Assembly: GCF_015234135.1 (NCBI RefSeq)
Contig: NZ_JADGIK010000004.1
Coordinates: 1-64,000, forward strand
DNA from: Faecalibacter rhinopitheci
Lineage (GTDB): Bacteria; Bacteroidota; Bacteroidia; Flavobacteriales; Weeksellaceae
Direction of reading: 5' to 3'
Length of the DNA stretch: 64,000 bases
In this document: positions 36,047 through 44,751 of the stretch, in pieces
How the letters are laid out: every line of letters starts with the position of its first letter
How positions within the stretch are numbered: position 1 is the first letter of the stretch
The notes under the pieces: model-generated
The model's input: only the letters and a program-made list of their open reading frames with translations
What the model was told of the DNA's origin: nothing
The model's database searches: none
Translations under genes and position numbers: made by a program

Positions 36047-37282
36047 ATGTTTCAAAACTCATTAATAGGTTTATTGATCCTAATGTTTGTCATCGAAGTA
36101 TATCTATACTTCGCATTTAAAACTTTTATTACAAGTAAAATAATATTATTTGGTTGTATCCTTTCTACTGTTTTTGTAATGGCATTTATGTCTTATAATT
36201 TCTTGTTTTTTGATAGAAATATAGGTCAGACACCATTATTTATGTGGAGTGTTGGCTTGTTTATGTTAATTGCTTTTCCACGTGCTATTTTCTTGTTTTT
36301 CTTTTTGTTAGATGATATAATTCGGCTAATAGGTTGGGGTAAAAATATGATTTTTGATACGCCAATTTCTGCGGATAAATTTTTACCAGAACGTAGAAAG
36401 TTTATCTATTATACTGCAATGGGACTAGCTGCAATCCCTATAGCAGGATTGATACATGGAATGACGCTTGGAAAATATAACTATAAAGTAATACGAGAAA
36501 AATTAACCCTGAAGCGTTTGCCTGATGGTTTTAAAGGGTTTAAAATTTTACATATTACTGATATCCATTCAGGAAGTTTAGATAATGTAGAAAAAATAGA
36601 AAAAGCAATTGAATTAATAAATCAACAAGAATTTGATATTTTATTATTCACTGGAGATATTGTAAATAATTTTTATTGGGAAATGGATAAATGGATTCCA
36701 GTTTTTAGTAAAATTAAAAAAGCACCATATGGAAATTTTGCAGTATTGGGTAATCATGATTATGGTGAATATACGGATTGGAAATCTGAAGAAGCTAAAG
36801 AAGATAACTTGAATAAAATAAAAGCTATATTTCCTAAAATAGGCTTTGAACTATTATTGAATGAACATAGAATTATAGAAAAAGCCGGTGAAAAAATAGC
36901 ATTAGTTGGAGTAGAAAATTGGGGCGCAAGATTTAAAAAAGCTGGAGATTTACAAAAAGCTTCAGAAGGATTAGATAGAGATATTTTTAAGATATTAATG
37001 TCACACGATCCTTCGCATTGGGATTTAGAAGTAAAAAATGATCCTAAATATTACGATCTAACACTAGCTGGACATACGCATGGAATGCAATTAGGAATTG
37101 AAGTTCCAAGTATAGGTCTTAAATGGAGTCCCTCACAATATATTTATCCGCAATGGGCAGGTTTCTACCAATATAAAGACAAATGGATTAACGTAAACCG
37201 AGGATTTGGATACCATTTTTATCCTGGTAGAGTAGGTATTTGGCCAGAAATTACAGTTATTGAGTTAGCTAATGCTGAATAA
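36047..37282 (+). CDS. Membrane-anchored calcineurin-like metallophosphoesterase
   Basis: A 411-residue protein. Three membrane segments occupy about residues 5-100, with a fourth hydrophobic stretch near 120-140 (IYYTAMGLAAIPIAGLIHGM). The catalytic domain follows with all metal motifs: HITDIHSG, LFTGDIVNN, VLGNHDYG, MSHDPSHW and LAGHTHGMQ. This layout is that of the YkuE / LpxG-like predicted phosphohydrolases. In other bacteria they act on phospholipid or UDP-diacylglucosamine headgroups, but the substrate here is open. Monocistronic, with its own promoter. Confidence 0.9.
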   Translation: MFQNSLIGLLILMFVIEVYLYFAFKTFITSKIILFGCILSTVFVMAFMSYNFLFFDRNIGQTPLFMWSVGLFMLIAFPRAIFLFFFLLDDIIRLIGWGKNMIFDTPISADKFLPERRKFIYYTAMGLAAIPIAGLIHGMTLGKYNYKVIREKLTLKRLPDGFKGFKILHITDIHSGSLDNVEKIEKAIELINQQEFDILLFTGDIVNNFYWEMDKWIPVFSKIKKAPYGNFAVLGNHDYGEYTDWKSEEAKEDNLNKIKAIFPKIGFELLLNEHRIIEKAGEKIALVGVENWGARFKKAGDLQKASEGLDRDIFKILMSHDPSHWDLEVKNDPKYYDLTLAGHTHGMQLGIEVPSIGLKWSPSQYIYPQWAGFYQYKDKWINVNRGFGYHFYPGRVGIWPEITVIELANAE

Positions 37283-37351
37283 TATTTCTTTATGATTATT
37301 TTAAGTAATATCTAAAAAATAAAATTGTAATTTGTAGTAAATAAGCATTTT

Positions 37352-37669
37352 ATGAATGAAAATTATGAACTACATCAAGTGGTGAAAAATAGTGATAAAT
37401 CACGTTTTGAATTAGAAATTGATGGATATATAGCGTTTATAGATTATAAACAAAAAGATCAATTAATTAAATTAATTCATACTGAGGTCCCTGAAGAATT
37501 AGGAGGTAGAGGTGTAGCAGCTACTTTAGTTGAAAAAACCTTAGTGTATTTAGAAAATAATAATTTTACATTGTATCCTTATTGTCCTTATGTATATGCA
37601 TATATAAAAAAACATCCAGACTGGAAGAGAATAGTTGATACAACTTTTCCTAAATATGGAGAACTCTAA
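37352..37669 (+). CDS. Small GNAT-type N-acetyltransferase (YidJ/YjdJ group)
   Basis: A 105-residue protein of the short GCN5-related group. It has RFELEIDGYIAFIDYKQKDQ, the acceptor-site strand LIHTEVPEELGGRGVAATLV carrying the Gly-rich CoA-binding loop (GGRGVA), and the C-terminal YPYCPYVYAYIKKHPDWK typical of these mini-acetyltransferases. The substrate is unknown. It stands alone, with a bidirectional terminator after it. Confidence 0.88.
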   Translation: MNENYELHQVVKNSDKSRFELEIDGYIAFIDYKQKDQLIKLIHTEVPEELGGRGVAATLVEKTLVYLENNNFTLYPYCPYVYAYIKKHPDWKRIVDTTFPKYGEL

Positions 37670-37674
37670 TAAAA

Positions 37675-37708
37675 ATAAAAAGCGAATCTTTTAAGATTCG
37701 CTTTTTAC
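37675..37708. terminator. Bidirectional terminator
   Basis: Near-perfect palindrome, 14-base arms around TT, core AGCGAATCTT / AAGATTCGCT, flanked by A-run and T-run, between convergent genes. Confidence 0.9.
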
Positions 37709-37723
37709 GTATTTAATTATATT

Positions 37724-38983
37724 TTAAGCTTCATCGTCATGAACAAATTCTTGCTCAATAGCTACATGGCCTTCCCATTTGTCAACTGCAACTGTAGATA
37801 ATGCATTTCCTAAAACGTTAGTCATAGAACGTGCCATGTCACAGAAATGGTCAATTGGTAAAATAAGAGCAATTCCTTCTGGCGGAATACCAAACATAGA
37901 ACAAGTCGCAACAACTACAATTAATGAAGCGCGAGGCACCCCAGCAACACCTTTAGAAGTCAACATTAATACTAATAGCATTAATAATTGTTTTTCTATA
38001 GGCATATCAATCCCATATACTTGTGCGATAAATATAGATGCAAATGTCATGTACATCATGGATCCATCTAGGTTAAATGAATATCCAAGAGGTAATGTAA
38101 AAGAAATAATTTTCTTTTGTGCACCAAATTTTTCTAATTCTTCGACTAATTTAGGGAACACTGCTTCTGAAGATGTTGTCGAAAAAGCAATTAATAGTGG
38201 TGCTTTAATATGTCTTAATAAGTCGAATAAACGTTTTCCTATAATAAAATATCCTACAATAAGTAAGGCAATCCATAGCAATATTATCCCTAAAGAAAAT
38301 GCTAATAAATACTTAATATATAAAGCGAAAATGCCGAAGCCGTAAGTTGCAACAGCCGCTGCAATAGTACCTAAAACTCCTAATGGAGCTGTCCACATTA
38401 CGTATCCAACCATGATTAAAACTACATGAGAAATTTTATCTAAAGCTTTGGTAACCATTTCTCCTTCTTTACCAAAAGCAGATAAAGCTACTCCGAAGAA
38501 GATAGAAAAAACTACAATTTGTAAAATTTCGTTTGTCGAAAATGCTTCAAAAACAGATTTTGGAATCATATGTTCCACAAAATGCTCTAATGATAAATTT
38601 GCTTTTGCTTTCAACAAATCATCTGCAGAACCGCTATCCATCACAATATCCAAACCAACACCAGGTTTAGTTATGTTTACTACAAAAAGTCCGATAAGTA
38701 AAGAAATTAATGAAGCGGTGATAAACCAGCCCATAGCACGTCCTCCGACACGTCCAACCATTTTCATATCTCCCATTTTTGCAATTCCAACAACTAAAGT
38801 TGAGAAAACTAATGGTGCAATAATCATTTGGATTAATCGAATAAATACAGTTCCTAAAATTTTAATATTTTTAGAAAACGAAGCAATAAATTCGGGTGAT
38901 GTATTGTAATGGATGTATCCTCCAATCCCAACACCTAATACAAGCGCAATGATAATTGCGATGAAAAGTTTATTGTTTTTCAT
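37724..38983 (-). CDS. Dicarboxylate/amino acid:cation symporter (DAACS family)
   Basis: A 419-residue membrane protein of the glutamate/dicarboxylate transporter family. Conserved parts: the N-terminal helix (NNKLFIAIIIALVLGVGIGG), the Ser-rich re-entrant loop FSTTSSEAVFP, the NLDGSMMYMTFASIF motif for cation and substrate, and GVAGVPRASLIVV followed by GIALILPIDHFCDMARSMTN. It imports glutamate, aspartate or C4-dicarboxylates with sodium or protons. Which one cannot be told. A conserved Asp is retained in the last motif (IDHFCDMARS). Single gene. Confidence 0.93.
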   Translation of the reverse strand: MKNNKLFIAIIIALVLGVGIGGYIHYNTSPEFIASFSKNIKILGTVFIRLIQMIIAPLVFSTLVVGIAKMGDMKMVGRVGGRAMGWFITASLISLLIGLFVVNITKPGVGLDIVMDSGSADDLLKAKANLSLEHFVEHMIPKSVFEAFSTNEILQIVVFSIFFGVALSAFGKEGEMVTKALDKISHVVLIMVGYVMWTAPLGVLGTIAAAVATYGFGIFALYIKYLLAFSLGIILLWIALLIVGYFIIGKRLFDLLRHIKAPLLIAFSTTSSEAVFPKLVEELEKFGAQKKIISFTLPLGYSFNLDGSMMYMTFASIFIAQVYGIDMPIEKQLLMLLVLMLTSKGVAGVPRASLIVVVATCSMFGIPPEGIALILPIDHFCDMARSMTNVLGNALSTVAVDKWEGHVAIEQEFVHDDEA

Positions 38984-39001
38984 TATTAATTTTATTTATC
39001 C

Positions 39002-39009
39002 CAAAACTA
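39002..39009 (-). promoter_or_regulatory. Candidate -7 element for the symporter gene
   Basis: Minus strand TAGTTTTG fits TAnnTTTG, 19 bases before the start codon. No good TTG is seen upstream, so support is weak. The rest of the gap to 39130 is featureless. Confidence 0.35.
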
Positions 39010-39130
39010 ACATATTTTTAGAAATAGTTAACTAAAATTTATTAATATTACAGTTTTCATGTGTCAATACACTGTATATTAATACATTGTAATGTTATTT
39101 AAAGTTAAATATATTTAACTTTAATTCTAC

Positions 39131-41836
39131 CTATTTACTGTTCTCAAATGGAATCGAGTGGTCTAATATTGTTTCTATTAATGCACTTAATGGTTTATTA
39201 GTTAAATCAATAATCGATTCATCTATTATTGTGCTTTTATCTAATTTAAGTTTGAATAATTCTTTTTTAGGAAACTTTATAGGATAGATGCACAATTCAA
39301 TTGTTTTATTTTTATTCATTGGATTTGCATAAAATAAATGTGCATAGAAACATAATTGTAATTCCTTAGCTTTATCACTATCCTCAAAAACGACATTCAC
39401 CTTTTCAGAATCAATTTTTAAATCTTTTGCAAATCCAGTTTTATAATCAACTATCCTAATTTGACCATCTACACAATCCATACGGTCAATAATACCATAA
39501 AGTTTTACTGTTTTTCCGTTATCTAAATTAAAGTCAATTTCATGACTAGATTCAAGATGAGTAATAATAAATTCTGAATTTATAGCTGTGTTCTTATCTT
39601 TCTCTAGGACACCATTTATAATTCTTTCGGCAATTTTATATACTAAAAAATTTGGTCCTTGATGCATATGTCCATCTTTGTATTCTTGTTTAAAGAACTT
39701 TTGTAGACTTAAGTCTTTTATTTTTGCGATGGTCTGAAAATCACTTATAGTAAGAATTCGATTTAAACAAGGCGTGTATAATTCCTCTAACGTATGGTGA
39801 ACAATATTACCTAATGTTTTGGCTGAAACCATCTCTTCAGCTTCTTCCACTTCTGATACTTTAAAAATTCGTTGTTCAAAAAAATCCAAAGGATTTCTTA
39901 AATAAGTAGAAAGTGAGGAAAATGAAATTCCAGATTCAGCCCATTTATTTAACTTCTCCATGGTTTGAGGAGTTTTCTCAATTACAATCTCCTTTAGCGG
40001 TCTATTAACAAAGCTTGGAGCAGCAAAAGATTCTGTAATCTGATGCTTACTTTCCAATTTAATTTGAGAAATAAATCTTGATTTTTCACCAGAACCCATT
40101 CCATCAGCTTCAGTGTTATATACTAAATGGATATTTTTACCACGTTGTAATAAACGGTAAAAGTGATAAGCATAAATTGAGTCATTTTCAGTAAAAGTAT
40201 TTAAGCCCATTTCTTTCCGAATATCATAAGGTATAAACGTATTATTTTGTCTTCCCAAAGGTAAAATTTCATCATTAACAGACGTCATAATGATATTTTC
40301 AAAGTTAATTAAACGCGTTTCTAAAAGTCCCATCAACTGTAATCCCTTTAAAGGTTCACCAATAAAAGAAATCGATTCAGCCTGTACAATTTTATTGTAT
40401 AATAAATATAATGTACGAAAATCTTGTACATCTGTAACTTGCGTTAAATTTTCGTGTAATTGAATAAAGACCTTTTTGAAAAAAAACAAATATTCTCTTA
40501 GTAATAAATGTTTTACATCAGAACCATCATTAAGGGCAGTGTTATTCATTAGATTTTCAATCCAAATTTTCAATTGAAAAACGAATTCCGTTAAACTACC
40601 GGGAATTGTAAAAAGTGGAGCGAAAATATTGTCCGTAAGATGTGCTTGTAAGGTTTTCTCTGCATTAAATATTCTATTGTTCGTACGGATTATAGAAGCG
40701 ATTTCTCGTGAAGATTCTGTACTAAATTTAGACAAAGTTCTATTTTCTAAGATTTGTAAAACATTTTTAAAATAGAATGTTTTTCCTTTTCCAAGTTTTT
40801 CACGATTCATCTGTAATTCAAAAACAGATTTAAAAAACTGTGCTAATGGAACAGTTTTTAGAGGAATTCCCATTGATATATTCAAGTAAGAGATATTATC
40901 CGGTAATGAATTTAAAATCGCAGGTAAAATAGATTCATCAGCCAAAATTAAAGCAGTATTCTTAATCTCATCTTCATCCATTTTTGCAATTATATCTGCT
41001 ATATATTTAGCTTGGCCTACTTGTTTAGCAACTCCAGTAACATGTATATTTTTAGGATTATTAAATTCATCAAAAGTCCATTTCCAGCTCGATAATTTAT
41101 TTTGATATCTGCGCATAAAAGCTCCAGCTTCTTGGTTTGGATTATCTAAATAATATTTATCTGCATCCCAAAAAATCTGAGCGATGTTATTCTTTTCGAA
41201 AGAAAATAGGATTTTTTGTTCAGCTTCGGTTAAGGCATTAAACCCTGCAAAAATAAATTGATGTTCTTGTGAAGCAATTATATCTTCTATTTTGTCTGCT
41301 GCTAATCTAAAAACTAATCCAGAATATCCTTGATTCTCTTGCACCAAATCTGCTCTTAATTGAAAATAGAATTTTTTGATAATTTGCCAGAACAAGATAT
41401 GCTTTTGCATCACTTCATTTTTATTCACAAAAATTTCATCCTTACCCCATTTTTCAATACGTTCTATAGAAACAAGATAATCTAAGATTTTATTTGGATC
41501 AACTAATGAAGCATCAATATCATCAAAATCTTTTAAAATGGTTGGTCCCCATTTTATGAATTCTTCAAAAGTATCTGGTTTATCCACAACCTTTTTATAC
41601 GATTGATAGGCTTTAAACCAAAGATTAATTCCGGAAATAATTTCTAATTCTGAAATTTCTGCCATAAAATCTTCAATACTTATCATCTTAGGCAAAAGTA
41701 TGGTATGAGCTTGTTTCTGAAATTCTTGGCGAAAGAATAACATGGGGCGCTTTCCTGGTAAGACTAAAGTAGTATTAAAAAAATCTAATTTTTGGTTTAA
41801 TAAGTCTGTGACAACTCTTTCTATAAAATGAGACAT
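39131..41836 (-). CDS. PD-(D/E)XK nuclease family protein, AddB-like
   Basis: A 901-residue protein. The N-terminal 600 residues form an inactivated helicase-like region (start FFNTTLVLPGKRPMLFFRQEF; later FAGFNALTEAEQKILFSF, GLQLMGLLETRLINFENI) as in AddB and RexB. The C-terminal 250 residues are a RecB-type nuclease: FSSLSTYLRNPLDFFEQRIF, HTLEELY, then YGIIDRMDCVDGQIRIVDYKTG with catalytic Asp and Lys in the D...VDYK motif. It would pair with an AddA/RecB-like helicase-nuclease in double-strand break repair. No such partner lies in the window. No Fe-S cysteine set is visible. Confidence 0.87.
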   Translation of the reverse strand: MSHFIERVVTDLLNQKLDFFNTTLVLPGKRPMLFFRQEFQKQAHTILLPKMISIEDFMAEISELEIISGINLWFKAYQSYKKVVDKPDTFEEFIKWGPTILKDFDDIDASLVDPNKILDYLVSIERIEKWGKDEIFVNKNEVMQKHILFWQIIKKFYFQLRADLVQENQGYSGLVFRLAADKIEDIIASQEHQFIFAGFNALTEAEQKILFSFEKNNIAQIFWDADKYYLDNPNQEAGAFMRRYQNKLSSWKWTFDEFNNPKNIHVTGVAKQVGQAKYIADIIAKMDEDEIKNTALILADESILPAILNSLPDNISYLNISMGIPLKTVPLAQFFKSVFELQMNREKLGKGKTFYFKNVLQILENRTLSKFSTESSREIASIIRTNNRIFNAEKTLQAHLTDNIFAPLFTIPGSLTEFVFQLKIWIENLMNNTALNDGSDVKHLLLREYLFFFKKVFIQLHENLTQVTDVQDFRTLYLLYNKIVQAESISFIGEPLKGLQLMGLLETRLINFENIIMTSVNDEILPLGRQNNTFIPYDIRKEMGLNTFTENDSIYAYHFYRLLQRGKNIHLVYNTEADGMGSGEKSRFISQIKLESKHQITESFAAPSFVNRPLKEIVIEKTPQTMEKLNKWAESGISFSSLSTYLRNPLDFFEQRIFKVSEVEEAEEMVSAKTLGNIVHHTLEELYTPCLNRILTISDFQTIAKIKDLSLQKFFKQEYKDGHMHQGPNFLVYKIAERIINGVLEKDKNTAINSEFIITHLESSHEIDFNLDNGKTVKLYGIIDRMDCVDGQIRIVDYKTGFAKDLKIDSEKVNVVFEDSDKAKELQLCFYAHLFYANPMNKNKTIELCIYPIKFPKKELFKLKLDKSTIIDESIIDLTNKPLSALIETILDHSIPFENSK

Positions 41837-41896
41837 ATAATTGTAGCTGTTGAATATATTTGTAAAAATAGGAGTTTAAAAGACAATAGGTGACGT

Positions 41897-42398
41897 TTAA
41901 TTGACAAATTCTCCATTTTTGAAATGATCTTTAGAAATTAAATTCCCGTTTTCATCATAAATATAAATTTCACCATTGCCATTGTTGAATGGCCCACAGT
42001 AAAGAATATTACTTTTTTTATCGAAACACTTTTCTATATTTTTGGGCTTATTTTTTTCAAAATTAATTATAGATTTCGGTTTTCCATTTTTTATGAAAAT
42101 AGTAGAATTTTCCTTCTAAAAGATTATCTACAATAATTCCAGTACTTTCTAATATTTCGTTTTTATAATAATTTTCTACAACGCCATTTATATTACCATT
42201 CATGTATGGGATATAACTTTGGATATTACCATTTGGATAATAATTGATTGTCTGGCCATCTTTTATATTATTTGAATTATACGAAATAATACTTTTTATA
42301 TTACCATTCTTATAACGAATAATCTTTTCATAGTGTGTTTGTGCGTTTGCTAAGCTTTGAATAAAAATTAGCATAATAAAATATAAAAGTTTCTTCAT
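41897..42398 (-). pseudogene. Exported MORN-repeat (YwqK-like) protein, frameshifted in a poly-A run
   Basis: An exported protein with signal MKKLLYFIMLIFIQSLANAQ and repeats typical of MORN/YwqK proteins (YKNGNIKSI, YPNGNIQSY, YKNEILESTG). On the minus strand the frame closes early at 42063. Removing one A from the six-A run at 42087-42092 restores HKNGKPKSIINFEKNKPKN and continues through EIYIYDENGNLISKDHFKNG to a stop at 41897, for 166 residues. The downstream part clearly belongs to the same repeat family. So this is a +1 frameshift in a homopolymer: a real recent mutation, a slippage switch, or a sequencing error. No function is known for such proteins beyond envelope location. Confidence 0.75.
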
Positions 42399-42473
42399 CA
42401 ATATATATCTTGGATTCAATTTTACTAAATAAGTTGAAAAAATAAATAATGTATTAAAGTTAATACATTTCCA

Positions 42474-42502
42474 TAAAAAAAGCGACTAAGAAATTAGTCG
42501 CT
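42474..42502 (-). terminator. Terminator of kbl
   Basis: Stem AGCGACTAA / TTAGTCGCT with a four-base loop, and seven T on the minus strand, 26 bases after the kbl stop. Confidence 0.9.
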
Positions 42503-42527
42503 AGAATATATTATTGAAAAATATTTT

Positions 42528-43727
42528 TTATTTAATCACACCTAATTCTTTTCCAACTTTTGTGAAAGCTGCAATGGTATGATCTAATTGTTCTTTTGTA
42601 TGTGATGCTGATAATTGCACTCGTATACGTGCTTTGTCTCTAGGCACAACAGGGAAGAAGAAACCAATTACATAAACTCCTTCATCTAATAATTTATCTG
42701 CCATAGTTTGTGATAATTTCGCGTCGTATAGCATCACAGGAACAATTGCTGCATCACCATCAGGAATATCAAAACCAGCTGCAACCATTTCCGTACGGAA
42801 ATAGTTTGCATTCCACATAACTTTATCACGTAAAGTCGTATCACTCTCTAACATATCTAAAACTTGTAAAGCAGCACCAACTATACCTGGCGCTAAAGAG
42901 TTAGAAAATAAATATGGACGCGATTTTTGACGAAGCATTTCTATCACTTCTTTTTTTCCAGAAGTAAATCCACCCATTGCTCCACCTAAAGCTTTTCCTA
43001 AAGTAGAAGTAATAATATCTACACGTCCCATAACATCGTTATGCTCATGTGTTCCACGACCAGTTTTACCAATGAAGCCTGTAGCGTGTGAATCATCTAC
43101 CATTACTAAAGCGTCGTATTTATCAGCTAAATCACAAACGCCTTTTAAATCAGCAACAATACCATCCATAGAGAAAACTCCATCTGTAACAATTATTTTG
43201 AAACGATGATTTTTTTCGGAAGCTGCAATTAATTGAGTTTCTAAATCTGCCATGTTATTGTTTTTGTAACGGTAACGTGCAGCTTTACATAAACGAACAC
43301 CATCAATAATAGAGGCGTGGTTCAGTTCATCAGAAATAATGGCATCTTCTTCAGTAAATAACGGTTCAAAAACACCACCATTTGCATCAAAAGCAGCCGC
43401 ATATAGAATTGTATCTTCCATACCTAGGAAGTTAGCAATTTTCTTTTCTAATTGTTTGTGTACATCTTGTGTTCCACAAATAAAACGAACAGATGACATA
43501 CCATATCCACGTTCATCTAACATTTTCTGTGAAGCAGCAATAACCTCAGTATTATCTGATAAACCTAAATAGTTGTTTGCACAAAAATTTAATAATGTTT
43601 TTCCATTATCTAAAGTTATCTCTGCACTTTGTGGAGACGCTATAATTCTTTCCTTTTTGAATAATCCTTGTTCTTGTAAATCATCCAATTGCGTTTGTAA
43701 GTAGTCTTGAAATTTATTGCTAAACAT
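42528..43727 (-). CDS. kbl: Glycine C-acetyltransferase (2-amino-3-ketobutyrate CoA ligase)
   Basis: A 399-residue alpha-oxoamine synthase. Motifs: [49 protein letters not shown], and the PLP-binding Lys in [15 protein letters not shown]. Length and RFICGTQ fit Kbl over BioF or serine palmitoyltransferase. It cleaves 2-amino-3-ketobutyrate with CoA into glycine and acetyl-CoA, the second step after threonine dehydrogenase at 25.9 kb. Single gene with a divergent promoter region. Confidence 0.93.
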   Translation of the reverse strand: MFSNKFQDYLQTQLDDLQEQGLFKKERIIASPQSAEITLDNGKTLLNFCANNYLGLSDNTEVIAASQKMLDERGYGMSSVRFICGTQDVHKQLEKKIANFLGMEDTILYAAAFDANGGVFEPLFTEEDAIISDELNHASIIDGVRLCKAARYRYKNNNMADLETQLIAASEKNHRFKIIVTDGVFSMDGIVADLKGVCDLADKYDALVMVDDSHATGFIGKTGRGTHEHNDVMGRVDIITSTLGKALGGAMGGFTSGKKEVIEMLRQKSRPYLFSNSLAPGIVGAALQVLDMLESDTTLRDKVMWNANYFRTEMVAAGFDIPDGDAAIVPVMLYDAKLSQTMADKLLDEGVYVIGFFFPVVPRDKARIRVQLSASHTKEQLDHTIAAFTKVGKELGVIK

Positions 43728-43749
43728 AATAAATCACTTTTGTTTCTTA

Positions 43750-43757
43750 CAAATATA
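43750..43757 (-). promoter_or_regulatory. Candidate -7 element for kbl
   Basis: Minus strand TATATTTG, 22 bases before the kbl start codon. The -33 element is unclear. Confidence 0.5.
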
Positions 43758-43758
43758 A

Positions 43759-43787
43759 TTGTTTCAACTTAGTTTTGATTAACTTTG
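43759..43787 (+). promoter_or_regulatory. Promoter of the membrane-anchored acetyltransferase
   Basis: TTG at 43759-43761, 18-base spacer, TAACTTTG at 43780-43787. The start would be near 43794, leaving a leader of under 20 bases to the GTG at 43811. It abuts the divergent kbl -7 element. Confidence 0.7.
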
Positions 43788-43810
43788 TAGTTGATTAAAT
43801 TTATAAAGAA

Positions 43811-44683
43811 GTGTTTTTAGCTGTCATATTTGCCTTTCAATTTTACTTTTTAGCAAGAGTATTTAAAAAAAATAAAGTAAAAGTAATTCTATCTGCTATA
43901 GGATTATATTTCCTAGGCATTGTCATGTTCACATTTATTTTAATGTCATTGATGATGTTTGATGTAATAGACCTAAATTTTATGGACCAAGAAGCGATCT
44001 ATAAATACATGGAAGAGAATAATCTAAATCTTATTTTAGAAATAATTATGTTTATTTTAATTGGTGTTATTTATTATAACTACATTAAAAATAAATGGAT
44101 GAGAGAAGTTATCGCAAAGCAAGAACCTATAATAGAAGAGTTGAAAGAAGCTGTTACTAAAGTAAAACATATTATTCCAGTGAAAACTAATTTTTATTTA
44201 CATTTTCATAAAGTGAATGAAAAGAATAAACATTTAGTTTCTTCGTTAGCAAATGAAATATGGAATGTGTGTTACAAAGATATAATCTCGCAAGAGCAGA
44301 TAGATTATATGTTGGATATGATGTATAATACATCTAAAATTGACGAAAATATCGCAAATGGCGATCAATGGGAAATTCTAAAAGCAGATAATGTGCCAGT
44401 AGGATATTTGCATTATAAAATAGAAGAAAGTAAACTATTTTTATCGAAGATATATCTTAAACAAGATCCTACATATACAGGTTTAGGTCAATCAATGTTA
44501 AATCATGTGATAGAATTTGCGTTAGAAAACGAATTGAAATCTATTTATTTAACTGTGAATAAAAAGAATGCAAAAGCTATACGTTTTTATGAGAAAAATG
44601 GATTTGTCAATAAAAAGTCAGAAACATTTGAAATAGGAAATGACTACATCATGGATGATTTTATTTTTGAAAAGACTTTATAA
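43811..44683 (+). CDS. GNAT acetyltransferase fused to an N-terminal membrane domain
   Basis: A 290-residue protein from GTG at 43811. No ATG is available before the membrane region, and an in-frame stop lies five codons upstream, so the start is GTG or, less likely, ATT at 43799. Residues 1-90 hold three hydrophobic segments (FLAVIFAFQFYFLARVF, VILSAIGLYFLGIVMFTFIL, LILEIIMFILIGVIYYNYI). A basic linker leads to a complete GNAT domain (about 130-290), with LHYKIEESKLFLSKIYLKQD, the CoA loop GLGQSMLN, and AIRFYEKNGFVNKK. GNAT domains in this branch are normally free cytosolic proteins, so a membrane anchor is unusual. Substrate unknown. Confidence 0.78.
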   Translation: MFLAVIFAFQFYFLARVFKKNKVKVILSAIGLYFLGIVMFTFILMSLMMFDVIDLNFMDQEAIYKYMEENNLNLILEIIMFILIGVIYYNYIKNKWMREVIAKQEPIIEELKEAVTKVKHIIPVKTNFYLHFHKVNEKNKHLVSSLANEIWNVCYKDIISQEQIDYMLDMMYNTSKIDENIANGDQWEILKADNVPVGYLHYKIEESKLFLSKIYLKQDPTYTGLGQSMLNHVIEFALENELKSIYLTVNKKNAKAIRFYEKNGFVNKKSETFEIGNDYIMDDFIFEKTL

Positions 44684-44699
44684 ATAGGTTTAAAATAAG

Positions 44700-44751
44700 A
44701 TACGAACAAAAAAAGGCTGAAGTTTAAACTTCAGCCTTTTTTTGTTCGTAT
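44700..44751. terminator. Perfect 52-bp palindrome acting as bidirectional terminator
   Basis: Every base of 44700-44725 pairs with 44726-44751, with core AAAGGCTGAAGTTT and its complement, flanked by A7 and T7 runs inside the arms. It ends the acetyltransferase gene on one strand. On the other strand it holds the last nine codons and the stop (44726-44724) of the MerR-type gene. Confidence 0.9.

Noticed and set aside
37779-38909. Long plus-strand frames (188 and 153 codons) opposite the symporter gene
   Set aside because: They are antisense shadows of a clearly coding transporter gene, with no signal, motif or promoter.
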